From Microbulbifer sp. ALW1 (lineage in GTDB: Bacteria; Pseudomonadota; Gammaproteobacteria; Pseudomonadales; Cellvibrionaceae): 64,000 nt of DNA. Every line of letters starts with the position of its first letter. Position 1 is the stretch's first letter. Position numbers and translations under genes: made by a program. Under the pieces are notes generated by a model. That model was not told the DNA's origin, did not search any database, and was given only the letters and a program-made list of their open reading frames with translations. Shown here piece after piece: positions 51,879 to 61,632 of this stretch. The stretch covers positions 3,140,501-3,204,500 of the forward strand of contig NZ_CP047569.1 of the NCBI RefSeq assembly GCF_009903625.1, given 5' to 3'.

Positions 51879-52313
51879 ATGCAAGCCCTGCCCCACCATT
51901 ACCACGTCACTGCAAGAGCAACCGCTGACGGCAACGTCAACCTGACCGCCGAAGGAGTCGCGCCGCTGCTCTCAGCGCCGCCAGTACAATTTGGGGGCCC
52001 CGGTGACCAATGGTCACCGGAAGATCTGTTGACCGCCGCTGTAGCTGACTGCTTTATCCTGACGTTTCGTGCCATTGCGAAGTTCAATCAACTCGAATGG
52101 ACATCCTTGGAGTGCAGCGCCACAGGCACCCTGGACAAGGACGGCCGCAAGACCTGCTTCACGGCGTTTGAAGTGAATGCGAAACTGGAAGTACCGGCAG
52201 GCTCGGACAAGGAAAAGGCACACCAGCTGCTGGAGAAATCTGAGGAAAGCTGCCTGGTAACCAACTCTCTCAGTGCCGCGGTAACGCTGAATGCAGAGGT
52301 CACGGCTAAGTAA
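51879..52313 (+). CDS. OsmC/Ohr-family peroxide reductase-like protein
   Basis: A 144-residue OsmC-fold protein. Both redox Cys are visible: one in LLTAAVADCFILTFRAIAKFN and one in EESCLVTNSLSAAVTLNAE. The N-terminal HYHVTARATADGNVNLTAEGVAPLLSAPPVQFGGPGDQWSPEDLL is typical. These cytoplasmic enzymes detoxify organic hydroperoxides as dimers, using lipoyl or thiol donors. GGAGG precedes the ATG. The same family occurs fused to YcaO at 38-40 kb. Whether it is an Ohr or OsmC subtype is not decided. Confidence 0.92.
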   Translation: MQALPHHYHVTARATADGNVNLTAEGVAPLLSAPPVQFGGPGDQWSPEDLLTAAVADCFILTFRAIAKFNQLEWTSLECSATGTLDKDGRKTCFTAFEVNAKLEVPAGSDKEKAHQLLEKSEESCLVTNSLSAAVTLNAEVTAK

Positions 52314-52366
52314 CCTCTGATTGCACCTTTTACCACTGGCCCACTAGCACCAGGCCTAAGCATTCG

Positions 52367-52639
52367 TTAGCGGTCAGATAGCGGCTTATCTCGACGCGTC
52401 TTCTGCGCCGACATCATAGAAGTTCTGCGATATTGCTCATCGCAATAGATAGCGTTTCTCTGCCGTTCCTGAGCACCTACCGACGCTGCAAAATAATTTT
52501 TTTGACACCAATCTGTGCTTTGTTGAGCCGGAAAAGGCTGTTCAAGCCCATAGCTACTCGCTGCCGGTGGAGCACTAGAACAGCCTGCGAAACCAATCGA
52601 CAACAAAACGCAGCCGCAAAACATTCTTATATTATTCAT
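52367..52639 (-). CDS. Small lipoprotein
   Basis: A 90-residue protein with lipobox IGFAGC (Cys20), then SSAPPAASSYGLEQ. Two Cys in the mature part (TDWCQKNYFA and AIYCDEQYRR) could form a disulfide. A near-perfect ribosome site, AAGGAGG, lies 6 bases before the ATG. Family not recognised. Monocistronic on the minus strand, facing the OsmC-family gene tail to tail. Confidence 0.72.
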   Translation of the reverse strand: MNNIRMFCGCVLLSIGFAGCSSAPPAASSYGLEQPFPAQQSTDWCQKNYFAASVGAQERQRNAIYCDEQYRRTSMMSAQKTRRDKPLSDR

Positions 52640-52854
52640 ATCTTTCCTCCTTGGAATTTAATGAACCTAAAGAAAAACCGTTTACCTCTGCTTCACTGAA
52701 GGACCATTGCTTCGATTACTTGGTGCCACCTGATTTCAACACGTCCGTCTCAAATAGTCACCCCTATACCGTGATCCAGGTCACTCTTTCAGGCAACAGT
52801 GCGATCTTCCTGCAAATGGCACGCTTTTTCCGCGGTCCTTTTTCGCGCTCCTTT

Positions 52855-53778
52855 TTATCGATGCCCCAGCGCGAAATCGATCGCCGCACACACCGCGACC
52901 GCCTGTGCGGTATTGCACTGTTCCGGGGTCGCGCGGGGGCTGTCGGGATAGACCTCGGTGGTGGTCTTAAAAGGTGCATTGGTGATACTGGCACACAACC
53001 CCAGTTGCTTGAGCGGGTATTCGATAACGCCGCGCGCCACCACCGGCGAGCCGATGATCTCGTTGTTGTCATCCGCCGGGGCGATATGGGTGACCTTCTC
53101 TACGGCTGCGATCACCGCCTGCTGAAATTCCGGCTGCGGGTTTTCGCTGTCGTCTACCAAGTAAAAACCGTCGGGAATACCGCCCGGAGTGAACAGCTTG
53201 CCGTCGCGGGCGGCCAGAGCCGGGCGAAACTCGGATTCGTCGGTATCGGTGGTTTCGTGCAGGTCGATATGCATCACTGCGCGGTCGCGGATCGGCGCCA
53301 CCAGTTCCAGCAGCGCCGCCGACTCTTCCGCCGGGCTGTTTTCGTAAAAAGAGCGGTTCGGGTCGATGGCATTAGGGTTCCAGCGGTTGATGCGCTCGTA
53401 GCCCCAAGGGCTAACGCAAGGCGCCACCAGCAGATTGACTCGGCCCGCGTAGTCCGAGGCATGCCGATCCACAAACTGCAGCGCACCATGTACTCCACTG
53501 GTTTCATAGCCATGCACACCACCCGTCACCAGTACCACCGGCAGATCGTCATTCCAGTCGCGGCTGCGGATCGCCAGGAGCGGAAAACTCTCGCTGCCAT
53601 AGTCCAGACGTCCGTACTCTTCCAAGTCAAAGCGATCGTGCAGGCGCTCAATCTTGCTTACCACCTCAGCCGTATAGCTGCGGTGACAGGTCTGTCGCGA
53701 CAACCACTCGGCGCGTTCCGCGTCGCCCCAGGGTGTGCCGGGGGTACCGATTGGATAGAAAGCGGGGGCCGTGTTCAT
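52855..53778 (-). CDS. M14-family zinc carboxypeptidase / succinylglutamate desuccinylase-like enzyme
   Basis: About 307 residues. The M14 zinc motif HxxE appears in VLVTGGVHGYETSGVHGAL, with the third ligand His in VMHIDLHETTDTDESEF. Between them NRWNPNAIDPNRSF carries the Asn-Arg substrate motif. A catalytic Glu is likely in GVIEYPLKQLGLCASITNAP or later TTEVYPDSP. This subgroup includes succinylglutamate desuccinylase/aspartoacylase-type deacylases and M14 peptidases such as MpaA. ATG 53778 (MNTAPAFYPIG) is preferred to the longer frame at 53877. The substrate cannot be read; a peptidoglycan tripeptide or N-acyl amino acid is possible. Confidence 0.85.
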   Translation of the reverse strand: MNTAPAFYPIGTPGTPWGDAERAEWLSRQTCHRSYTAEVVSKIERLHDRFDLEEYGRLDYGSESFPLLAIRSRDWNDDLPVVLVTGGVHGYETSGVHGALQFVDRHASDYAGRVNLLVAPCVSPWGYERINRWNPNAIDPNRSFYENSPAEESAALLELVAPIRDRAVMHIDLHETTDTDESEFRPALAARDGKLFTPGGIPDGFYLVDDSENPQPEFQQAVIAAVEKVTHIAPADDNNEIIGSPVVARGVIEYPLKQLGLCASITNAPFKTTTEVYPDSPRATPEQCNTAQAVAVCAAIDFALGHR

Positions 53779-53955
53779 AGTGCGTGTTCTCCGGTAATAA
53801 GCGAGCATTCTAGCACCCCAGAAAATCGACCTTAAAGCCCGCTTTAATCCTACACTGGGAGCGGCAATTTTAGGCAATCAGTGTAACTGGGCGACAGGCT
53901 CTCAACGGGACCTTACCGGGAAGAATCCCTGCCGTTTTGCAAAGGAGAATGGAAT

Positions 53956-54786
53956 ATGGGATTCGTCACAACCAAGGATGGTGTAGAGATTTTCTACAAG
54001 GACTGGGGGCCGAAAGACGCACAGGTCGTCTATTTTCACCACGGCTGGCCCCTCAGCTCAGACGACTGGGACGCCCAGATGTTGTTTTTTGTGGAGAAAG
54101 GATTTCGGGTAGTCGCCCATGACCGACGCGGCCACGGGAGATCAAGTCAGGTCTGGGACTGGCATGACATGGATCACTATGCCGATGACACGGCAGCCGT
54201 GGTTAAGCATCTCGATTTAAAAGGTGCCGTACATGTCGGTCATTCCACAGGAGGCGGTGAAGTCGTTCACTACATCGCGCGACACGGAGAAGATCGCGTC
54301 TCCAAGGCCGTCATTATCGCAGCAGTGCCACCCATCATGGTAAAAACCGAAAGCAACCCGGGCGGACTGCCAAAAGAGGTATTCGACGATCTACAGGCCC
54401 AGCTCTTCGCCAACCGCGCGCACTTCTACCACGAGATTCCGGCCGGTCCCTTCTATGGCTACAACCGTCCAGACGCAAAACCCTCACAGGGAATTATCTG
54501 GAACTGGTGGCGTCAGGGTATGATGGGGAGCGCCAAGGCGCACTACGACGGTATCGTCGCCTTTTCACAGACTGACTTTACCGAAGACCTCAAGAAAATC
54601 ACCATTCCTGTTCTGGTGATGCATGGTGACGATGACCAAATAGTGCCCTATGAGGATTCCGGCCCGTTATCTGCAAAGCTACTTCCAAATGGCACACTGA
54701 AAACCTATTCCGGATTTTCCCACGGCATGCCTACTTTCAATGCCGACACCATCAATGCAGACCTACTGGCCTTTATTCAGGGTTAA
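53956..54786 (+). CDS. Alpha/beta hydrolase (non-heme chloroperoxidase/esterase type)
   Basis: A 276-residue alpha/beta hydrolase. The nucleophile elbow is GHSTGGGEVVHYIARHG, and the oxyanion region is YFHHGWPLSSDDWDAQMLFF. Catalytic Asp lies in VMHGDDDQIVPY and His in GFSHGMPTFNADTINADLL. MGFVTTKDGVEIFYKDWGPKDAQ is the standard beginning of cofactor-free haloperoxidase/arylesterase relatives. AAAGGAG is well placed before ATG 53956. It acts on small esters or performs perhydrolysis in vitro; the natural substrate is unknown. Monocistronic. Confidence 0.93.
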   Translation: MGFVTTKDGVEIFYKDWGPKDAQVVYFHHGWPLSSDDWDAQMLFFVEKGFRVVAHDRRGHGRSSQVWDWHDMDHYADDTAAVVKHLDLKGAVHVGHSTGGGEVVHYIARHGEDRVSKAVIIAAVPPIMVKTESNPGGLPKEVFDDLQAQLFANRAHFYHEIPAGPFYGYNRPDAKPSQGIIWNWWRQGMMGSAKAHYDGIVAFSQTDFTEDLKKITIPVLVMHGDDDQIVPYEDSGPLSAKLLPNGTLKTYSGFSHGMPTFNADTINADLLAFIQG

Positions 54787-54796
54787 ACATATAACC

Positions 54797-54830
54797 GGAT
54801 GCCAGCCACAGGCATGACTGGCATCCATTT
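54797..54830 (+). terminator. Hairpin after the alpha/beta hydrolase gene
   Basis: GGATGCCAG (54797-54805) pairs with CTGGCATCC (54818-54826), followed by ATTTATCC, a weak T tract. Confidence 0.6.
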
Positions 54831-54945
54831 ATCCTTCAGCGCGGCCGCTGGCAAGAATGCGCGCCTCGACAAATCATTAAACGCCACGGTGGTAAAGCCC
54901 GGCTTTGGCGAGCAACAACATCCTGTTTTCATTTCAAGCCGATAC

Positions 54946-57348
54946 TCAATCGGTCAGCCCAAACAGACCCAGCTGGCCATCCACCAGACTGTCAAAATCC
55001 AGGTCGATGAAGGGCAATATGGCATCGGCCACCGGCTTGAGCTGTTTGTCGATGTAGTGCTGGTAATCGATCGGCGACTGGAGGTAATCCACCGGCTCCG
55101 GGCCATTGAGGGTAATTACGTAGTGAATCCAACCCTTGTTCTGATATTTGGGTGAAAGTCCCTGCTGGCGGCGGTGTTCGTCGGCCAGGCGCGCGGCGCG
55201 CACCTGGGGCGGTATGTTTTTTACGTATTGCTCCAGCTTGCGCCGGAGCCGCTTGCGGTAGACCAGCTGCTCATCCATCTCCCCTGTCCGGGTTTTCTCC
55301 ACCATCTCGCGGATATAGTCGGATGGATCTTCACCCTTAAACACCATCCCGTAGAGTTGGGTCTGGAACTGCTTGGCCAGGGCCGTCCAGTCGCTGCGCA
55401 CGGTTTCCAGGCCCTTGAATACCAGCTTTTCCTCATTCCCGTTCACCACCAGGCCCGCATAGCGTTTTTTGGAGCCGGCCTCCGAGCCGCGGATGGTAGG
55501 CATCAGAAAACGCTGGTAGTGGGTTTCGAATTCCAGCTCCAGTTCGCACTCCAGCGCCAGCTCGTCTTTGAGCTTGTTCTGCCAGCGCGTGTTTATCTCG
55601 CTCGCGAGACTCTTACCGATCGCATCCGCCTCTTCCGGACTGGGTTGGCCACTCAACCATACAAAGGTGGAATCGGTATCGCCGTAGATGACCTGGTGTT
55701 TCCCTCCATCAATCTCCTCAATCCACCGGGCCGTCTGCTGCATGATCTCGTGACCGCGCAGGGTAATGGAGCTGGCCAGGCGCGTGTCGTAGAAACGGCA
55801 GCCGCCACTTCCGAGAACCCCGTAAAAGGAATTCATGATGATCTTGATGGCCTGAGAGCGCGCGGCATCCTGCTCCTGCTTGGCGATGTCGCGCTGGGCC
55901 CAGAGGTTGGTAATGATGTCCGGCAGGAAGTGCTTGTCACGGGAGAAGCGCGCGCCGCGAAAACCGGGGATGCTGTTTTTATCCGCCCCGCGCTCTTCCG
56001 TTCCCTCGACCGCGCCCTCTTCCGGCCCCTCGGCCAGCCCCACAATCAACCCCATAGGATCGATCTTGAAGGTCCGGATAATGCTGGGGTACAGGCTCTT
56101 GAAATCCAGCACCAGCACGTTGTCGTACAGGCCCGGCCGGGAGTCCATCACATAGCCGCCCGGGCTGGCCAGGCCGCCGTCGGCCGGCAGGTTCGGCGCA
56201 ACATAGCGGCTGCGGTGCAGCCTGGGCAGGTAGAGGTTGGTAAAGGCTGCCACCGAACCACCGCTGCGGTCGAGTTCGAGGCCGGTGAGCTGGGCCCGCA
56301 GGCGCAGATAATCCAGCAAGCGGGTGTGCTGGAAGATATCCCAGACCAGGCGGCAGTCTTCCAGGTTGTAGGCGGCGAGCTTGGGTTTGTTATGGCGAAA
56401 GTCGTGTTCAATCGCCGCCAGGCGGTTGTCCACGTCTTCGGTGTCCTTGCCTCTGCCCAGCAGGGTCTGGGCCACAAACTCCAGGCTGAAGCTTTCAAAG
56501 TTGTAGGTGGCGCTCTTCAGTCCGTCGATGCCGTCCAGCACCACCCGGCCCGGCAGCGTCACGAAGCCCTGGTTGCCTTCCCTGCCATCCCGCCAGCGGG
56601 CATCGGTACCACCGCGCCCCAGCTTCAGGCGCAGGCCGTAGCGCCCGGCCCTTTTCAGCAGCAGCCGAAAATCAAAGTCCACCACGGACCACCCAATGAT
56701 GATGTCCGGGTCCAGGGATTGGATCCTGACCTCCAGCGCCTCCAGCAGCGCCCGTTCGTCATCCACCCAGTGGATGATGGTTTCAGCACTTTCAGGCTGT
56801 CCCACCATCAGCACCTCTTCCACGCCATGGCCGTAGAGACCGACGGAATACAGCTCACCCTTGCCGGAGCACTCCACGTCCAGAGACACCACCTTGAAAT
56901 CCGGCTGTACCTCGGCGCCCTTGAGGCGCACCTGTCGGTATTCCGTATAGCCCTCTTTGGCCCGGGCCACGCCTTCAAAGTAGAGGCCTCCTCGGGCAAA
57001 GCGCTCCATCAGGTAGCGGTCGTGGAGACGAAAGTCCGCTTCAAACACCTCGATGCCGCGTGCTTGCAACTGGGTCTGGGCCCGGCGGTGGGCGTCGATG
57101 GCGGGGAAATACAGCATGGCCGCCTCCTCGCGGCCAAAGGTCTGGAAGCCCAGCTGCTGCCAATCGAAAGGCACGCCGGCCAGCGCCTCGGTCACTTGGG
57201 CGTGGTCTGCCACCCTCACCATAAAGACCGGACGCTCACCTTCAATGACCAGCTTGACCGGGCCCTCGGGCGTGGCCAGCCAGTAGTGGATGCAGGTGCT
57301 GCCGCGCTGGTCAAAGCTGTGGCGGCTTAGGAGGAATCCTTGAGGCAA
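54946..57348 (-). CDS. polB: DNA polymerase II (family B)
   Basis: An 800-residue family B polymerase, close to E. coli PolB (783). The exonuclease motifs are SLDVECSGKGELYSVGLYG (Exo I, with D and E), IIGWSVVDFDFRLLLKRA (Exo II) and a later Tyr-Asp region in AYNLEDCRLVWDIF (Exo III). Polymerase motifs: VLDFKSLYPSIIRTF (motif A, DxxSLYPS), KIIMNSFYGVLGS (motif B) and YGDTDSTFVWL (motif C). It acts in SOS translesion synthesis and fork restart. An acidic Glu/Gly-rich insertion (EGPEEGAVEGTEERG) sits between motif A and motif B. A 718-codon antisense frame runs along it and is not believed. Confidence 0.97.
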   Translation of the reverse strand: MPQGFLLSRHSFDQRGSTCIHYWLATPEGPVKLVIEGERPVFMVRVADHAQVTEALAGVPFDWQQLGFQTFGREEAAMLYFPAIDAHRRAQTQLQARGIEVFEADFRLHDRYLMERFARGGLYFEGVARAKEGYTEYRQVRLKGAEVQPDFKVVSLDVECSGKGELYSVGLYGHGVEEVLMVGQPESAETIIHWVDDERALLEALEVRIQSLDPDIIIGWSVVDFDFRLLLKRAGRYGLRLKLGRGGTDARWRDGREGNQGFVTLPGRVVLDGIDGLKSATYNFESFSLEFVAQTLLGRGKDTEDVDNRLAAIEHDFRHNKPKLAAYNLEDCRLVWDIFQHTRLLDYLRLRAQLTGLELDRSGGSVAAFTNLYLPRLHRSRYVAPNLPADGGLASPGGYVMDSRPGLYDNVLVLDFKSLYPSIIRTFKIDPMGLIVGLAEGPEEGAVEGTEERGADKNSIPGFRGARFSRDKHFLPDIITNLWAQRDIAKQEQDAARSQAIKIIMNSFYGVLGSGGCRFYDTRLASSITLRGHEIMQQTARWIEEIDGGKHQVIYGDTDSTFVWLSGQPSPEEADAIGKSLASEINTRWQNKLKDELALECELELEFETHYQRFLMPTIRGSEAGSKKRYAGLVVNGNEEKLVFKGLETVRSDWTALAKQFQTQLYGMVFKGEDPSDYIREMVEKTRTGEMDEQLVYRKRLRRKLEQYVKNIPPQVRAARLADEHRRQQGLSPKYQNKGWIHYVITLNGPEPVDYLQSPIDYQHYIDKQLKPVADAILPFIDLDFDSLVDGQLGLFGLTD

Positions 57349-57651
57349 GAGGTAGTACTTCGTTGAGGCTTCGGTTAGAGACTGACGCCATTCTACTGGA
57401 TAAATACACAGATATCAGTAGTCGCCATAGCTAGATGCCAGGGCTCTGACAGCCCGCATAAGCTATGCCTATACTCCCATCAATCCGACTCACGCAAGGA
57501 AAATAAATACCGTAGATAAGTCCTGTGTTAAGGATAGGCCACAACCACTTCCAGGTTTAATGCGGTATTGCAGGTAACGAGAACTGGGCGATTTCGCCTT
57601 AAAAGACAAAGGGCCACTAGGGCCCTTTGTCGGAATGGTTAAGCTTGTACA
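57349..57651. other. Intergenic region upstream of polB
   Basis: Besides the terminator at 57601-57631 I see no gene. No LexA box of the CTGT-N8-ACAG type was found immediately before polB, although the repressor site may differ in this lineage. Confidence 0.5.
57601..57631 (-). terminator. Intrinsic terminator of the FG-GAP lipoprotein gene
   Basis: GACAAAGGGCC (57605-57615) pairs perfectly with GGCCCTTTGTC (57621-57631). Reading on the minus strand the hairpin is followed by TTTTAAGG. It lies 20 bases beyond the stop at 57652. Confidence 0.85.
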
Positions 57652-60600
57652 TCAACGAGTTATGTTGATGGCGCCTTGTACCGTAGTCCAAAACAACTCA
57701 CGAATACCGTCACCATTGGTGTCGACCAGTTTCATACTACCAGGCGTGGACGTATCACTTAACTTCGGCGACTCAGAGATGATCTTGCCGCTACTCGGAT
57801 CCGCCTCAATGAAGAAGTGATCATAGTATTCACCACCGAACTGGACGTTCAACATAATATTATTAGCGGAATCGCCGTAATCCTGCATTTGCATAGAAAG
57901 GATTTCAATATCTGGGAAGGACGCAACGCTTCGCAGTGTAAAGTCCGAGTTCAGCAGCAGCAGCCAAGTATCCCCTGCACTACCATTGGTCAGGGCAAGC
58001 ACGATTTCATTATTACTGTCGCCATCCACATCGCCAGTGGTAACGCCGACCATATTAAGCCGATCAAAATAGAGGCCAAAGTACTCACTACGCTTCGCTT
58101 CCGGAATATCATTCAGCGAGAAAGTCCGCGTAATGGAAGCAGAACCTTCCCCAGGAGTGATCAAGTTCAAACTCTGCGGTGTGTAGCTGACAAGCTCTGT
58201 GGCATTGGTGCCATCGAAATCAACTACTTCAAGGCCTATACCACCGGCGTTTTCAAGGTGCCAAAGTTGTTGAAAGGTTTCACTATCAAAGGCGTAGACG
58301 GAGCCCAGTTCAGTCGTCAACACCATTGCAGTATTGGAAGTAGATGCCAGTTTTGCGTGAGCAACCGCTACAACCTTACCGTCCAGTTCTGAGCCGGTCC
58401 AGACGAAGGACTCCGAGAAGAAATCATAAATTCTCGGTACCGAGTCCTCGGCATAAAGTAATTGGCTAGTACCGTCGCCCCCCAAATCGGTAATACCACC
58501 AGAAAACGCGGAAGACCTGTGGAGTCTCGGTATTCCGGCTTCCCAAGTCATCTCTCCATTACCGGGGTTCATAAGCCCAAGATAAAAAGCTTCACTACCG
58601 AAATCCACTTGACCCATGGCCGCCAGCTTTACGCCTTCACCATTGAAGTTTACCGTGTGCAGGTTCGACAATTTGCTCGTCAGATAATTCGGCTGTGGCG
58701 TGGTCCATTCCAGCTCAACATTACCGTCACCGGACATATCCGAGTAAGTCTTGGCATGCCCTCTATCTCTGAAGAAAAACTCAAGCTCAGGATCATCATC
58801 GAGATTGACAATAGCCATCCCCTCACCCCATGCACTAGAGCGCGAGCTGTTCCAGTGCGGAACTAATTGCGGAGACGCTTCGGCATCAAACGAATACAGT
58901 TGACCTCTTCCAACACCATTCTCAGTGGTTAAAATTTCTGATTTACCATCGCCATCTGTATCGAAAGCGAATATGTTGGTCGTATAAACCGGGTTTTGCA
59001 CTTTTACACCCTGCGCAACGGCATCAAACAGGGTGAGATAGTGGGAGCTACCGATTTCTGGATTTTTCAGAGCGCCGATAATTTCGCCAATTCCATCGCC
59101 ATCAACATCGGCAATTTCAATATCGTGATCATACGACTGCTCATTGAACCCGCGAGAGTAGTGCCACTCCAACTCATAGCCTTCGCCGTTGAGGCCGAAG
59201 AGATAGCCATTGTCTGTAGCAATCTCGAGTGTTGGGTCTTCATCAACATTGCCAGTGTCCAGGTTAACCCCAAGCGGTAACGAAGGAGACTGCCATACTA
59301 GAGAAAAATCTGATGCCTTGAGTATGGTTAAGCACTGCTCACTAGAATTGTAAGAGCCAAGCATGTCGACCAACACCACGATCTCTAACTGCCCGTCATT
59401 GTCCAGGTCCGCAGTGCGAATGGCGACTACTTTGTGTCCTTCGACGGTCGCCACCTGCCTCGCTTTTTGATCACCATCGAACATATACAGGTTGGTCGTT
59501 TTCTGCGTTTGGCTTGTGTACGCATCTAAGCCGACCAGTATTTCATCAGCGGAGTCGTCATCCAGATTCGCAGCGACTGCACTGGTAATTCGAAGATTTT
59601 TTTCAGTAAAGGCGAAGGGGTACGCCCAGGTTATGCCATAGCCTGTACCATCAAATGCAGTTGCGTAGAGCCGATTTCGCGTATGGCTAATCATTGATTC
59701 CGGCTTACCATCACCATCCAAGTCGGCCGTTACTCTCGGACTGGGCGAGCTTATTCCTCCAGAGAGAGGCCATTGGCGGTCGCTATCTACGATCGTGATC
59801 GCTCCGCTAACCGGGTGCTGCTCCTCATCCTGTTGGACTGAAATCTCCCAGTACGCATCCATCTGAGTATCAAACATCGGGCCAGTCGGTGTCCAAGTAA
59901 CTGCACCGGACTCGTCTCTAACCATACCATTAGGACGGGCGAGAAAATTCCAGGTATAAGGATCATTGTCCGCATCTTCGATCAGAACCTGGAAATTGGC
60001 CGCCTCACCATACGCCGCAGTCTCTGGCATATTGAGCACAGTAATTTCCAGCGGACTGTTTTGGATTACCGTATCCTCAGACTTGCTCACCATGAGCTCG
60101 CCATCACTCACGATTACGGTGACCATTACCTGGTCGTCTTTGGAAAAGTGAGTAGACGGCAAAGTCGCTGAGTCTAATGACTCAATTTCCTCACCGTTAA
60201 CAAACCATTGATAGTGATTGGTAAGAGCCTGCCCATCAACGTCCGAAGCTTCGACAACAGCACGCAAGTCCGTGTTTGTGTAGGCGGGCAAATCAGTCAG
60301 GGTGAGACTGCTGAGAACGGGAGGAGAGTTCACTACCTCGACAGTAACTTCCATTCGGTCGGAGGTGGACTCACCATCACTAGCGGTCAAGGCAAACACC
60401 AGGTTGCCAAATACATACGGGCTATTAAAAGTGGGATCTGCAGCAGTGCTATCGCTCAAGGTGACCGGTTCACCAGAAATTTGCACCCACTTATAAGTCA
60501 GTGCATCTCCATCAAGGTCGGTTGCACTTCCCTTCAGAGTTACAGCACGGTTGGTTTGAACACTGCCCTCTGAAGAGGCCGAGACTTCAGGCTTACGGTT

Positions 60601-61632
60601 GTCGATGGTTATCTCAGCGCTGCCGGTAGCTTCCCAATTACCGTCGAAGACCGTAGCCGTAACCTCCACCGTGTCACCCTTGACGTAGTGACTGCTGTCT
60701 AGCGTGTCGGCAGATTGCTCATCGAGCAGCTCGCCATTCACACGCCACGAGTAGCTTAGCGTTAATTCGTCCCCATCCGCGTCACTCGCTTCCAGAATGG
60801 CGGCAAGTGGAGTATCGGTATAAGCCATTTCGGGTAAAAGGCTGAGACCATCGACCCTGGGGGCGTTTTCAACCTTAACAGTAACGGTAACGGGCTCGGA
60901 TTGATCTTCTTCATCGGTAGCCGTTAGCGAAAATATCAATTCGCCGGCCTCATCAGGTGCGATGAAACCAGATTCCGCTGTAGCCGTATTGCTGAGCTCT
61001 ACCGAGTCACCGGATACTTGATTCCACTCGTAACTAACCTCATCTTCATCAGCGTCACTTGCACTACCGTACAAAGTAACTGCACTTCCTGTTTTCACCA
61101 GGCTCTCGGCCTGTGCCGTCGGCTGAGGAGCACTGTTCAAGATAAGGGTACTGGCACTCTGCACTGCGGTGCTAGCGCCGTCGCTCACAGTCACCTCTAC
61201 CGAGACTGTATCTCCTTTGACGAAGTGCTGAGCATCAAGTGTCGCGCCCGTTTCGCCTTCTATGCTTGCTCCGTTGACCAGCCATACATACTCCTCATCC
61301 AGCTGAGTACCATCTGGATCATTGGCATCCAATGCAGTAATCAGCGTCGTTTCAGTGGTCGCCATTTCCGGAGTGATAGAAAAACCATTGATGACTGGTG
61401 GTTGGTTCGAATCACTTCCAGACGAGCTGCTGCTTCCTCCACTACTACTGCTACTACTGCTACTGCTACTACTGCTACTACCACCGCTACTACTGCTACC
61501 TCCGGAAGAATTCCCCCCACCTGAATTACCACCGGAAGAGCCGCCCCCACAGGCAGTAAGCGAAATTGCGATAAATAGAGACCCTAGAATATTCAGTCCC
61601 CGAAGGCGGTAAGCCTTTCCTTTCGTTGCCAT
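57652..61632 (-). CDS. Large polyserine lipoprotein with Ig/cadherin-like repeats and an FG-GAP propeller
   Basis: A 1326-residue protein. ATG 61632 has AAAGGA 5 bases upstream. Lipobox SLTAC (Cys28), then a Gly/Ser linker to residue ~75 coded by AGC/AGT triplets (61434-61500). Residues ~80-560 hold about five PKD/Ig-like repeats recurring in pairs: ...YVWLVNGASIEGETGATLDAQHFVKGDTVSVEVTVSDG and YSWRVNGELLDEQSADTLDSSHYVKGDTVEVTATVFDG. A cadherin-like module follows (~560-640), then FG-GAP/VCBS propeller repeats with DxDGDGxxE calcium loops (VTADLDGDGKPESM, ADLDNDGQLEIVVL, DVDGDGIGEIIGAL). Likely an outer-membrane-anchored surface or adhesion/binding protein. No catalytic motif is seen. Terminates at 57601-57631. 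Confidence 0.9.
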   Translation of the reverse strand: MATKGKAYRLRGLNILGSLFIAISLTACGGGSSGGNSGGGNSSGGSSSSGGSSSSSSSSSSSSSGGSSSSSGSDSNQPPVINGFSITPEMATTETTLITALDANDPDGTQLDEEYVWLVNGASIEGETGATLDAQHFVKGDTVSVEVTVSDGASTAVQSASTLILNSAPQPTAQAESLVKTGSAVTLYGSASDADEDEVSYEWNQVSGDSVELSNTATAESGFIAPDEAGELIFSLTATDEEDQSEPVTVTVKVENAPRVDGLSLLPEMAYTDTPLAAILEASDADGDELTLSYSWRVNGELLDEQSADTLDSSHYVKGDTVEVTATVFDGNWEATGSAEITIDNRKPEVSASSEGSVQTNRAVTLKGSATDLDGDALTYKWVQISGEPVTLSDSTAADPTFNSPYVFGNLVFALTASDGESTSDRMEVTVEVVNSPPVLSSLTLTDLPAYTNTDLRAVVEASDVDGQALTNHYQWFVNGEEIESLDSATLPSTHFSKDDQVMVTVIVSDGELMVSKSEDTVIQNSPLEITVLNMPETAAYGEAANFQVLIEDADNDPYTWNFLARPNGMVRDESGAVTWTPTGPMFDTQMDAYWEISVQQDEEQHPVSGAITIVDSDRQWPLSGGISSPSPRVTADLDGDGKPESMISHTRNRLYATAFDGTGYGITWAYPFAFTEKNLRITSAVAANLDDDSADEILVGLDAYTSQTQKTTNLYMFDGDQKARQVATVEGHKVVAIRTADLDNDGQLEIVVLVDMLGSYNSSEQCLTILKASDFSLVWQSPSLPLGVNLDTGNVDEDPTLEIATDNGYLFGLNGEGYELEWHYSRGFNEQSYDHDIEIADVDGDGIGEIIGALKNPEIGSSHYLTLFDAVAQGVKVQNPVYTTNIFAFDTDGDGKSEILTTENGVGRGQLYSFDAEASPQLVPHWNSSRSSAWGEGMAIVNLDDDPELEFFFRDRGHAKTYSDMSGDGNVELEWTTPQPNYLTSKLSNLHTVNFNGEGVKLAAMGQVDFGSEAFYLGLMNPGNGEMTWEAGIPRLHRSSAFSGGITDLGGDGTSQLLYAEDSVPRIYDFFSESFVWTGSELDGKVVAVAHAKLASTSNTAMVLTTELGSVYAFDSETFQQLWHLENAGGIGLEVVDFDGTNATELVSYTPQSLNLITPGEGSASITRTFSLNDIPEAKRSEYFGLYFDRLNMVGVTTGDVDGDSNNEIVLALTNGSAGDTWLLLLNSDFTLRSVASFPDIEILSMQMQDYGDSANNIMLNVQFGGEYYDHFFIEADPSSGKIISESPKLSDTSTPGSMKLVDTNGDGIRELFWTTVQGAINITR

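Noticed and set aside
55174..57330. 718-codon plus-strand frame antisense to DNA polymerase II
   Set aside because: It lies wholly over polB, whose motifs are unmistakable. The translation has no domain, and long antisense frames are common in GC-rich genes with biased third positions.
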